Shown here piece after piece: positions 1 to 5,964 of a DNA stretch of 5,964 nt. Position 1 is the stretch's first letter. Every line of letters begins with the position of its first letter. The notes under the pieces are model-generated. The model did no database searches and was not told where the DNA came from. It saw nothing but the letters and a program-made list of their open reading frames with translations. The position numbers and the translations under genes are program-made. The stretch lies in assembly GCA_035539855.1 (NCBI GenBank), contig DATLHO010000071.1, positions 1-5,964 on the forward strand. Reading direction: 5' to 3'. The DNA comes from DATLHO01 sp035539855. GTDB lineage: Bacteria; Bacteroidota; Ignavibacteria; OLB7.

Positions 1-414
1 CGCTCTGCGTGAGGATCTCGACGCGAGCGTCGCGGGGAAGCCGGGCGAAGGTCGCCTCGCCGTCGTTGCTGATCGAGAACGGCTGGGGATAGACACTCAC
101 GTCCGAGAGGTCGTCGGACTCGATCGTGAATCCGACCGTGCTTCCCTCCCCCGCATTGATCGACCGTCCATCCGCGGATCTGACACCGGTGATCGTCACG
201 GTGTAGTCGCGGCCGAGCGCGCCGATCGGATAACTCTCGTCGAGCGTGAGGATGACCCGGGATGCATCATCGACGTCGATGTCGGCGCGCGCGATCGGCC
301 AGGGGAAGAGCATCCCACTCACCGCCACGGACGTGTCGGGATCAGGGCGCAGGCGGTAGTTCCGCGGCTCGGTCGCGGTCGCTGCATCGACGGCTGCGTT
401 GAACGCGATGACGA
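1..414. repeat. Left arm of a large inverted repeat (partner 1635-2048)
   Basis: Base i of this arm pairs with base 2049-i. Comparing the whole arm by eye gives 18 mismatches and no indels in 414 positions (95.7% identity). Mismatches cluster at 302-404 and 125-200, with fully identical tracts at 1-124 and 201-301. Of 15 codons changed inside 1-403, 11 changes are synonymous. The arm is still identical at the window edge, so it probably extends further left. Homology stops abruptly after 414, where the plus-strand gene body begins. Confidence 0.95.
407..414. other. Junction of inverted copy and gene body, with 8-bp microhomology
   Basis: GATGACGA is shared by both sides. It is the last stretch where the left arm still matches the complement of 1635-1642, and it is also in frame as the start of the DDDGD loop of the plus-strand gene. 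Just left of it, positions 404 and 406 mismatch; from 415 onward similarity to the partner arm is lost. The breakpoint therefore falls within or next to these eight bases. Confidence 0.7.
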
Positions 415-2221
415 CGGTGACTTCATCCTGCATGCGCGTGATGAGAGCGGCCGGTGGCGCGTGGTCTGGACCGAGGAGAACGAGGGCAAGGGCGCGACCG
501 AGCTGATCACGCGTGGGGATTTCGACGGCGACGGACGCGTCGAGGCCGTCACGGGATATCGAAGCGAGCTGACCATCCGAAACGACGACGGCGACTACGA
601 GCCGCCGTTCTGGTACCTGAAAATCCGCCGCTTCGACGGGCCGACCTTCGAGCCGTCGACATTATGGGAGGATCGCGTCGTGCACGTGCGCGCCACCGAT
701 CCCTTCCGCGTGGGAGCTTCCGCCGGCGACCTCGACGGTCAGCCCGGTGACGAGCTCGCCGTCTCGATCTTTCCGGGCATGTATGTGTTTCGCTGGTCGA
801 CGCGGCGCTCGACGCTCGAGCCGCTGTGGTGGCGCTTCGGGTCGATCAACAACCAGCCGATCGTCGGCGACTTCGATCACGACGGCATCGCGGAGCTTGG
901 CGTCGGCGATGGCGCGCGCATCACCTTCCACGAGTATGATCGTGCGTCGCGCGGACCCGACGTGCCGGGCGGGCTCGTCGGCTGGGCGACGAGCGACTCG
1001 AGCGTCCACGTCGAGTGGACGCCGGTCGCGGACGCAGAGCGGTACCGCGTCTATCGCGGGATCGTCGACAGCGATACCGGCGCGATCACATTCCGACTCG
1101 TCGACGAGGTAGTCGCGACGACATTCGAGGATACCGGTGAGGATCTTCCCGTCGGACGATTTCGTGCCGGCGAGCTCGTCGCGTACGCGGTCACCGCGGT
1201 CGACGACGAGCCGACACCCGTCGAGAGCGACTACGCGCGACCGGTGGTCGTGCTCGTGCACGGGCTCGCCCGGCCGATCGCGGCGACGGCGAGTACGGAC
1301 TCTTCAATCGCGCTCGAGCTTTCCGCACCCGTCCGCGAGCAGTTGATGCGCCCCGGAGCATTCCAGGTCACATCGATCGCGCGCGCCGAGGTCGTTGGGA
1401 TCTCCTCGGTGACGTATGCGGGCGAGCGCGGGGTCGTGCTGCACCTGGCGGATCCGACGTCGGCCGACTCGCTGCACGTGCGGCTGACCTGGCTCTTCCG
1501 CGATCTCTTTCTCTCACCGGGCGACACGACGACGAGCCTCGGAGTGCGGCTGCCGGGACACGAGGCGCCGGACACGCGATTCATCGCAACGAGCGCGCGG
1601 CCGGGTCCGGGCGCCGCCCGTGAGGTGCGCACGATCGTCATCACCTTCAACGCAGCCGTCGATGCAGCGGCCGCGACCGAGCCGCGGAACTACCGTCTGC
1701 GCCCTGATCCCGACACGTCCGTAGCGGTGAGCGGAATGCGCTTCCCATGGCCGATCGCGCGCGCCGACATCGACGTCGATGATGCATCCCGGGTCATCCT
1801 CACGCTCGACGAGAGTTATCCGATCGGCGCGCTCGGCCGCGACTACACGGTGACGATCACCGGAGTTCGATCTACAGATGGACGGCCGATCAATGCGGGG
1901 GAGGGAAGCACGGTCGGATTCACCATCGAGTCCGACGACCTCTCGGACGTGAGTGTCTATCCCCAGCCGTTCTCGATCAGCAACGACGGCGAGGCGACCT
2001 TCGCCCGGCTTCCCCGCGACGCTCGCGTCGAGATCCTCACGCAGAGCGGGCGCCTGCTGCGCACGCTCCGCGAGACCGAGCACAACGGTGGCGTGCGATG
2101 GGATGGCAGCGACGAGTCAGGCATGCCGGTGGCGACCGGTATCTATCTCTACCGCGTCACGCAGCGAGTGGGCGCCGAGACGCTCGCATCGGAGCTGAGG
2201 AAGATCGCGGTGGTGCGGTGA
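407..2221 (+). CDS. 5'-truncated secreted multidomain protein: FG-GAP/VCBS repeats, FN3-like, Ig-like domains, T9SS sorting domain
   Basis: Probable surface or extracellular protein exported through the outer membrane by the type IX secretion system. Residues counted from GTG 461: Asp-rich calcium-type propeller loops at 19-30 (GDFDGDGRVEAV), 89-101 and 136-148 (GDFDHDGIAELGV), an FN3-like domain about 165-262, Ig-like SbsA/Big_5-like domains about 270-365 and 370-490, and a T9SS type A sorting domain about 497-586 (VYPQPF, VEILTQSGRLLRTL, WDGSDESGMPVATGIYLYRV). Protein-like sequence starts before GTG 461, at about 407 (DDDGDFILHARDESG), so 461 is unlikely to be the natural start. The frame stays open back to position 2, but only because the inverted arm is read antisense; that part is not believable protein. 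The signal peptide and any N-terminal enzyme domain are lost, so the substrate is unknown. Stop TGA at 2219-2221. Family known from motifs; role inferred. Confidence 0.85.
   Translation, partial: DDDGDFILHARDESGRWRVVWTEENEGKGATELITRGDFDGDGRVEAVTGYRSELTIRNDDGDYEPPFWYLKIRRFDGPTFEPSTLWEDRVVHVRATDPFRVGASAGDLDGQPGDELAVSIFPGMYVFRWSTRRSTLEPLWWRFGSINNQPIVGDFDHDGIAELGVGDGARITFHEYDRASRGPDVPGGLVGWATSDSSVHVEWTPVADAERYRVYRGIVDSDTGAITFRLVDEVVATTFEDTGEDLPVGRFRAGELVAYAVTAVDDEPTPVESDYARPVVVLVHGLARPIAATASTDSSIALELSAPVREQLMRPGAFQVTSIARAEVVGISSVTYAGERGVVLHLADPTSADSLHVRLTWLFRDLFLSPGDTTTSLGVRLPGHEAPDTRFIATSARPGPGAAREVRTIVITFNAAVDAAAATEPRNYRLRPDPDTSVAVSGMRFPWPIARADIDVDDASRVILTLDESYPIGALGRDYTVTITGVRSTDGRPINAGEGSTVGFTIESDDLSDVSVYPQPFSISNDGEATFARLPRDARVEILTQSGRLLRTLRETEHNGGVRWDGSDESGMPVATGIYLYRVTQRVGAETLASELRKIAVVR
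1635..2048. repeat. Right arm of the large inverted repeat (partner 1-414)
   Basis: This arm lies inside the intact 3' part of the plus-strand gene, covering the last Ig-like domain and the first third of the T9SS sorting domain. The inner ends of the two arms are separated by 1220 bases (415-1634). The plus gene and its partner keep exact codon register, so codons of one arm lie antisense to codons of the other. The arm end at 2048 is set only by the window edge at base 1, not by loss of similarity. Confidence 0.95.
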
Positions 2222-2251
2222 GGGCGAGCGACAATCACGAGCCGCTCGCCC
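2222..2251. terminator. Hairpin between convergent genes, likely bidirectional terminator
   Basis: GGGCGAGCG at 2222-2230 is perfectly complementary to CGCTCGCCC at 2243-2251, a 9-bp GC-rich stem with a 12-base loop. It starts one base after the TGA of the plus-strand gene and ends six bases before the TAA of the minus-strand lipoprotein gene, so it can fold in transcripts from either side. There is no T-tract on either strand, so it is not a canonical intrinsic terminator; a role in 3'-end stability is equally possible. Confidence 0.6.
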
Positions 2252-2257
2252 CCGGCG

Positions 2258-4153
2258 TTACTCCTGAATCAACAATGCCCGGTACAGATCACCAGAGGTG
2301 TCGCTCGCACGGCGCGGGCCGATCGCGAGCACGTAGCGGCGGCCGCTGCGCAGCTCGACGCCCGTCACGCGCGCGACCGGGTTCGGGTTGCCCTCGACGC
2401 GAACGGTGAACGAGTAGCGACCCTCGTTGCGCTCGATCGGAAGCGTCGGCTCGCCGAAGCGGGCGATGACGACCGAGTCGATCTCGACGGTAAACTCGGC
2501 GACGCCGGGCACGGCATTGAGGATGCGCACGGTCGCGCGACCGGGAGGCGGCGAGCCGGCGGGACTTGCGAAGGAGATTGCCGTGCGCGAGGCGCCGCTG
2601 CCGGTCAGGCCGATGACGAGGCTCCCGGTCGAGTGATCGACGGCGATGTCGCCGGCATTCGATGAGATTGATGTGACCGTCGCCGGGATCACCGTCATTG
2701 CCGTGTAGCTGTAGGCCAGCGAATCGATTCTGGTCGAACCAATGGAGAAGCTGGCGCTCGCATCGCCCATGAGGTTGAACAGGCGAGCGCGCGAGCCGGG
2801 CTCATCGAAGCCGTCGAGCGACGAGGAGCTTGCATCGTGCGAGAGGACGAGCACCTCCGCCTTGCCATCGCGATCGGCGATGATCATCGTGTAGTAACCG
2901 TTGGCGAGTCGCTCGACGCCCGCGGCAAGGTGCCGGCCTGTGCCGGCTTCGAGCAGCAGCAGGGGATAGCTGCCGGCCGACAGTGCGATGTAGCCCGAGA
3001 CCTGACCCGTCGGCAGCGCGGGGAACGTCATCGCCTGCGAGGCCGAGTCGGGCGCGCCCGCGCCGATCTGCAGCGAAGCGCTCGAGGCGCTCGGCGAGAC
3101 GTTGACGAGCCGGACGTACGCGCGCTCCGGAACACCCGGCGGCGGGTCGAGCCGCAGCGAGAGCGCCTGCGCGCTCGTGCCGGAGCCGTAGACGATCGCC
3201 AGCGCGCGACTGCCGACATCCATCCGCAGCGGAATCTTCAGTGGGCCCGACGCGGTGCTCACCTCGAGCGAGTCGCCGGTCGCCGTCCGACATGCCTCGA
3301 CCGTGCGCGAGGTCGACAACTGCAGTGGCTCGAGATCGGTCGCGACGTCGACGCCGGCGATGCGCGCGCTGATCGCTCCCGTACCGAGCGCGTTGAGCAC
3401 TTCGATCGACGACTCGGTGCGCGTCTCCTTCGGCAGCTCGCGCAGCGTCACGTCGTTCGGTCCGATCGCCAGGAGCTGATCGCGGCCTTCGCCATGAGCG
3501 GCGACCACCCACGTGATCGTTCCCTTCTCGACCGGCAGCTGCGCGCTCGTTCGCGGCGAGGACTCCTGGCCGGCGAACAGATACAGCGAGAAGTCGACCG
3601 GCTCGCCTCGATAGCTCGCGAGCTCGCCGAACCCGAACGCCGTTTCGCGGAAGACCGCCGGACCGCTCTGGCAGCCGCGACGTACGCTGATCGGCAGGCT
3701 GTCGGGCATCGCGTTGATGAACGTCGCGCGGCCGATGCCGTCGCGAATCATGTCCTGCACTTCGATACCGCCCGCCGACTGCACGAGTATCCGCGTGTCC
3801 CTGCCTCGGGTCGCAACGAAGACGGTGATGCGCACGCCCGCGGTCAGCGGCTGGTCACGCAGCGTGTCGGAACGATCGCCGCGCGTGATGATGAGGTTGA
3901 CCCGCTCCGGAAAGAGCACCGCCTTGTACGGCGAGACCTCGAGCGGTCCGACGTCGGCCGCGACCATGAGCGCGCCGATCTTGACGTAGATCGGCTCCCC
4001 CTCGCTGAGGTTCACCACGCGCAGCAGCGTGCTGTCGGGCGCGGGAGGGTTCAGAAGGTTCGGGTTCTCGTTCGTATCGCAGGCGCCGAGCACCAGCGCG
4101 ACGAACAGCAGTGCGAGCGGAAGCACGAGGCGACGGACGGTCGTGAGGATCAT
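2258..4153 (-). CDS. Lipoprotein with six tandem DUF4397-like units
   Basis: Predicted 631-residue envelope lipoprotein of unknown function. The chosen ATG (4153-4151) gives a textbook lipoprotein signal: basic n-region with RR at 7-8, hydrophobic stretch 9-22, lipobox LGAC with Cys25. The frame is open upstream to 4360, but that would overlap rsmB and bury the signal peptide, so the longer start is rejected. No Shine-Dalgarno sequence is visible. The mature part is built of six units of about 84-111 residues, each opening with a hydrophobic strand ending in Asn (LRVVNLS 44, ATFINAMP 143, IEVLNALG 250, YVRLVNVSP 346, ARLFNLMG 456, ATVRILNAVPG 540). Most close with a strand pair such as YYTMIIADRDG or RYVLAIGPRR. 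This is the pattern of DUF4397 beta-sandwich domains (family known; assignment by eye). Residue +2 after the Cys is Asp. The gene is downstream of rsmB on the same strand, with a gap of 146 bases. An adhesin-like or structural role is only a guess. Confidence 0.85.
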   Translation of the reverse strand: MILTTVRRLVLPLALLFVALVLGACDTNENPNLLNPPAPDSTLLRVVNLSEGEPIYVKIGALMVAADVGPLEVSPYKAVLFPERVNLIITRGDRSDTLRDQPLTAGVRITVFVATRGRDTRILVQSAGGIEVQDMIRDGIGRATFINAMPDSLPISVRRGCQSGPAVFRETAFGFGELASYRGEPVDFSLYLFAGQESSPRTSAQLPVEKGTITWVVAAHGEGRDQLLAIGPNDVTLRELPKETRTESSIEVLNALGTGAISARIAGVDVATDLEPLQLSTSRTVEACRTATGDSLEVSTASGPLKIPLRMDVGSRALAIVYGSGTSAQALSLRLDPPPGVPERAYVRLVNVSPSASSASLQIGAGAPDSASQAMTFPALPTGQVSGYIALSAGSYPLLLLEAGTGRHLAAGVERLANGYYTMIIADRDGKAEVLVLSHDASSSSLDGFDEPGSRARLFNLMGDASASFSIGSTRIDSLAYSYTAMTVIPATVTSISSNAGDIAVDHSTGSLVIGLTGSGASRTAISFASPAGSPPPGRATVRILNAVPGVAEFTVEIDSVVIARFGEPTLPIERNEGRYSFTVRVEGNPNPVARVTGVELRSGRRYVLAIGPRRASDTSGDLYRALLIQE

Positions 4154-4271
4154 CGTGAGTATGGAGAGGGAGACATCGTAGGGCGCGGGCCTGCCGCGCA
4201 AACGAGGGAAGCCCGAGGCGGCGATGGCACGCATCAGGCTTCCGGCGCGGGTGCAGAATACGTCCCGGCGC

Positions 4272-4293
4272 GGTTTCGGCACAACGAAAAACC
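4272..4293 (-). terminator. Weak hairpin downstream of rsmB
   Basis: On the minus strand GGTTT-TT-CG can pair with CGAAACC across the loop TTGTGC, giving seven base pairs with a two-base bulge, starting seven bases beyond the rsmB stop (TAG at 4302-4300). It could attenuate read-through into the lipoprotein gene, but the stem is short and no T-run follows it. The rest of the gap 4154-4299 shows no clear promoter or ribosome binding site. Confidence 0.25.
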
Positions 4294-4299
4294 CGTCGC

Positions 4300-5718
4300 C
4301 TAGCTCCGGCGCCGCAGTCGCGCGCCGAATGTACCGTCGACGCCATGGCGCTGCGGCCACGTCTGCAGGAATCCTTCGTCGGTCGTGAAACGCGCTTCGA
4401 GCACCGTGTCGGCGCGGACGAGCTCGAACTCCGGATGCCGCTCGAGGAATGCGTTGACGACGCCCTCGTTCTCATTCGCCTCGATCGTGCACGTCGAGTA
4501 GACGAGGTGTCCGCCCGGACGAACCAGCGCCGCGGCGCCGTCGAGGATCTCCTGCTGCAGCGCGGCGAGCTGCTCGATCTCCTCGGGCCGGCGCTTCCAC
4601 TTGATGTCGGGCTTCTTCGAGAGCACGCCGAGTCCCGAGCACGGAGCGTCGACGAGCACGACGTCGGCCGGCTCGACCGCGAGCGTGCGGGCGTCGCCCT
4701 GGGTCGGCTCGATGATCGACTCGAACCCGAGACGTCGCGACGCCTCGGCGAGCATGCGCAGCTTCGCCTCGTACTTGTCGACCGCGACGATCGTGCCCTC
4801 GCCCCGCATCATCTCGGCCATGGCCGTCGACTTGCCTCCGGGCGCCGCGCACAGGTCGATGACACGCATGCCCGGCTCGACCGCGGTCAGCCGCGCGGCC
4901 AGCGCCGCGCCCTCGTCCTGGATGCTGAAGAGCCCCTCGCGAAACTCAGGGTTCGAGCCGATGCCCGAGAGGCTCGTCGCGCGCAGGAAGTCGCCGAGCA
5001 CGTCGGAGCGGCCGATCTTCATGCCCTGCGCCTGCAGCCGGGCAAGCAGCTCCGCCGGCGTCGTGCGCAGCGGGTTGACCCGCAGCGAGACCGGCGGCCG
5101 CTGGTTGTTCGCCTCGAGCATCCGATGGGTCTCCTCGACGCCGAGCCGGGCGATCCAGCGGCGGACCATCCACTGCGGGTGCGAGAGGGTCACCGAGAGG
5201 TAGTGCACCGGATCGCCGTTGGGGTCGGGATAGGTGATCGCGTTGATCTTGCGGATGATGCTGCGCAGCACCGCGTTGACCAGGTTCGCCGAGCGCTCGC
5301 CCTTGAGCCGCTTGACGTACTCGACCGCCTCGTGGACGGCCGCCGCGAACGGCACACGGGTGAGGAAGAGGATCTGGTAGAGCGCGACACGCAGCGCGTT
5401 CTTGACCAGCGGGATGCATTTGGTGAACTCGCCGTGGTAGAAACCGGTGAGAACCCAGTCGAGCTTGGCCTGCCAGCGCAGCACGCCGGTGGTCAGCTCG
5501 GTGAGCAGACGCCGGTCGGGCTCGTTGAGGTCGGCGGTGCGCAGCTCGTAGTCGAGCAGCTTGTCGAGGTACGCATCGCTCTGCTCGATGCGCGTGAGGA
5601 TCTTCACGGCCGTTCCGCGGGCGCCGCGGTGCAGCGGCGGCTCGGCCGCGGGACGCCCGGCGGTCGTGTCGTCGGGCGTCTCGAAATCCTGCGATTCTCC
5701 TCGAAATTCTTCAGTCAT
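4300..5718 (-). CDS. rsmB: 16S rRNA (cytosine-5)-methyltransferase RsmB
   Basis: Cytoplasmic enzyme that transfers a methyl group from S-adenosylmethionine to C5 of cytosine 967 (E. coli numbering) of 16S rRNA during ribosome assembly. With the ATG at 5718 it has 472 residues, somewhat longer than the roughly 430 of E. coli RsmB because of a polar N-terminal extension of about 35 residues. An RNA-binding NusB-like domain spans about 37-160, followed by RVNPLRT near 213, the QDEGA motif near 268, the SAM loop DLCAAPGGKS at 288-297, motif IV DAPCSGLG at 357-364 (Cys360, product release) and motif VI YSTCTIEANENEG with the nucleophile Cys410. The C-terminus (WPQRHGVDGTFGARLRR) matches the usual family ending. 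All catalytic residues are present, so it should be active. ATG is preferred to the in-frame TTG at 5751 because a GGTGGAG box sits 11 bases before it. It is divergent from the gene at 5902 and upstream of the lipoprotein gene. Confidence 0.96.
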   Translation of the reverse strand: MTEEFRGESQDFETPDDTTAGRPAAEPPLHRGARGTAVKILTRIEQSDAYLDKLLDYELRTADLNEPDRRLLTELTTGVLRWQAKLDWVLTGFYHGEFTKCIPLVKNALRVALYQILFLTRVPFAAAVHEAVEYVKRLKGERSANLVNAVLRSIIRKINAITYPDPNGDPVHYLSVTLSHPQWMVRRWIARLGVEETHRMLEANNQRPPVSLRVNPLRTTPAELLARLQAQGMKIGRSDVLGDFLRATSLSGIGSNPEFREGLFSIQDEGAALAARLTAVEPGMRVIDLCAAPGGKSTAMAEMMRGEGTIVAVDKYEAKLRMLAEASRRLGFESIIEPTQGDARTLAVEPADVVLVDAPCSGLGVLSKKPDIKWKRRPEEIEQLAALQQEILDGAAALVRPGGHLVYSTCTIEANENEGVVNAFLERHPEFELVRADTVLEARFTTDEGFLQTWPQRHGVDGTFGARLRRRS

Positions 5719-5729
5719 GGGCTCGATTG

Positions 5730-5736
5730 CTCCACC
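5730..5736 (-). promoter_or_regulatory. Ribosome binding site of rsmB
   Basis: The minus strand reads GGTGGAG, with 11 bases between it and the ATG at 5718-5716. It decides the start in favour of this ATG over the TTG at 5751, which would place the box inside the gene. It is the clearest Shine-Dalgarno-like sequence in the window. Confidence 0.55.
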
Positions 5737-5787
5737 GTCGGGTGTAACCAAAGGGATGCTCTACGGTCTGTCGTAATGAGTGGACCT

Positions 5788-5816
5788 TTGACATATATTC
5801 CGCCTGCTCCGTGATA
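5788..5816 (+). promoter_or_regulatory. Possible promoter for the secreted-protein gene at 5902
   Basis: TTGACA at 5788-5793 is a perfect sigma-70-type -35 box, in the most AT-rich patch of the divergent intergenic region 5719-5901. The hexamer 17 bases downstream (GTGATA, 5811-5816) is a poor -10 match. The overlapping TTTG at 5787-5790 also resembles the -33 element of Bacteroidota promoters, but the matching TAnnTTTG is not clear: TAGACGTTCG starts at 5815. A start here would give a leader of about 80 bases. On the other strand the same patch reads TATATG, a weak -10 candidate for rsmB. Confidence 0.3.
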
Positions 5817-5901
5817 GACGTTCGAAACGCCTCAGATTGGTGGCCGGATTTCGTCTTGTGACACTCGCCTGTTCGACGCCGGGGCAATCGTCACACCATC
5901 G

Positions 5902-5964
5902 ATGCAGATCACTATGCCCCTCGGTACCCTGTCCCGCCTCGGTCTTCTCGCCTCGCTCCTGCTC
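5902..5964 (+). CDS. Start of an exported or membrane protein, cut by the window end
   Basis: Only 21 codons are visible. They begin MQITMPLGTLSRLG and run into a leucine-rich hydrophobic stretch (LGLLASLLL) after a single Arg, as expected for the n- and h-regions of a signal peptide or a first membrane helix. The frame is closed upstream by TAG at 5815-5817, and 5902 is the first ATG after it; ATG 5914 is an alternative. No strong Shine-Dalgarno sequence precedes either. The gene runs divergently from rsmB, and 183 bases separate their starts. The function cannot be told from this much; a secreted or envelope protein is the only inference. Confidence 0.55.
   Translation, partial: MQITMPLGTLSRLGLLASLLL

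Larger units (their letters stand above)
1..433 (-). pseudogene. Fragment of a second copy of the T9SS-sorted secreted protein gene (both ends cut in this view)
   Basis: Read on the minus strand, this stretch gives an uninterrupted frame from an in-frame ATG at 433-431 (MQDEVTVVIAFN...) to the window edge. It matches residues of the plus-strand protein from about 390 to 529 (counted from GTG 461), with four substitutions in the near-identical part (A to T, R to L, T to A, P to S) and T to A next to the junction. It covers the last Ig-like (Big_5-like) domain and the first part of the T9SS sorting domain, including VYPQPF. The rest of the sorting domain and the stop would lie left of base 1. 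Everything upstream of about residue 390 is missing: beyond 414 the sequence belongs to the oppositely oriented gene body. It has no signal peptide, so it cannot be a working secreted protein as it stands. Alternatives are the true end of a rearranged paralogue, or the end of another strain's copy joined in by assembly. Confidence 0.75.

Noticed and set aside
319..576. Minus-strand open frame spanning the inverted-repeat junction
   Set aside because: It is in a different frame from the homologous minus-strand fragment and is a Ser/Arg/Pro-rich shadow without protein-like features.
1..2221. Transposon or insertion sequence as the cause of the inverted repeat
   Set aside because: The arms are parts of a protein-coding gene; there is no transposase, no target-site duplication and no terminal repeat ends within the window.
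2837..4303. A 488-codon open frame on the plus strand opposite the lipoprotein gene
   Set aside because: Same reason: Arg/Asp-rich, no recognisable motif or signal peptide, while the minus strand has a lipobox and repeated domains.
4292..4311. Short CGCC/GGCG stem around the rsmB stop codon as an intrinsic terminator
   Set aside because: Only four base pairs, overlapping the coding sequence, although a T5 run follows on the minus strand; too weak to call.
4154..4360. Upstream extension of the lipoprotein frame (700 codons in total)
   Set aside because: It would overlap the end of rsmB and put 69 residues before the lipoprotein signal peptide, which must be N-terminal.
4345..5814. A 489-codon open frame on the plus strand opposite rsmB
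   Set aside because: It runs antisense to a gene with all RsmB motifs, is extremely rich in Arg, Asp, Leu and Val, and shows no domain. Such frames arise by chance in GC-rich coding DNA.
5857..5895. TGTGAC and GTCACA inverted half-sites resembling a CRP operator
   Set aside because: The spacer is 27 bases instead of six; two 6-bp half-sites at that distance are easily chance.

Overview
The window looks like a GC-rich bacterial chromosome or metagenome contig, probably from the FCB superphylum (Bacteroidota, Ignavibacteriota or relatives). The main reason is a C-terminal domain typical of cargo of the type IX secretion system (T9SS) on the first gene. A large tandem-repeat lipoprotein of DUF4397-like type and mostly weak Shine-Dalgarno signals agree with this. 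I cannot name the genus.

Layout: (1) Positions 1-414 are an inverted copy, 95.7% identical by my base-by-base count, of positions 1635-2048. On the minus strand it encodes part of the C-terminal half of the same secreted protein that the plus strand encodes to its right. (2) From about 407 to 2221 (+) lies the 5'-truncated body of that protein: FG-GAP/VCBS-type propeller repeats, an FN3-like domain, two Ig-like (SbsA/Big_5-like) domains and a T9SS sorting domain. Its N-terminus and signal peptide are missing because the inverted copy sits where they should be. (3) A 9-bp perfect stem at 2222-2251 separates it from the convergent lipoprotein gene 2258-4153 (-), which carries six DUF4397-like units. 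(4) Upstream of that on the same strand is rsmB (4300-5718, -), a 16S rRNA cytosine-5 methyltransferase with all its hallmark motifs. (5) A divergent intergenic region (5719-5901) holds a perfect TTGACA box and leads to the first 21 codons of a new plus-strand gene with a signal-peptide-like N-terminus, cut by the window end.

How the genes relate: rsmB is housekeeping (ribosome maturation). The flanking genes are cell-envelope or secreted products with no sequence-visible functional link to it. The striking feature is the head-to-head inverted duplication. It could be a real rearrangement between paralogues, or a chimeric join between two closely related strains in a metagenome assembly. The mostly synonymous differences between the arms show that both evolved as functional coding sequence, so a simple same-molecule amplification fold-back does not explain them well. 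I see no RNA genes, CRISPR arrays, insertion sequences or defence systems.
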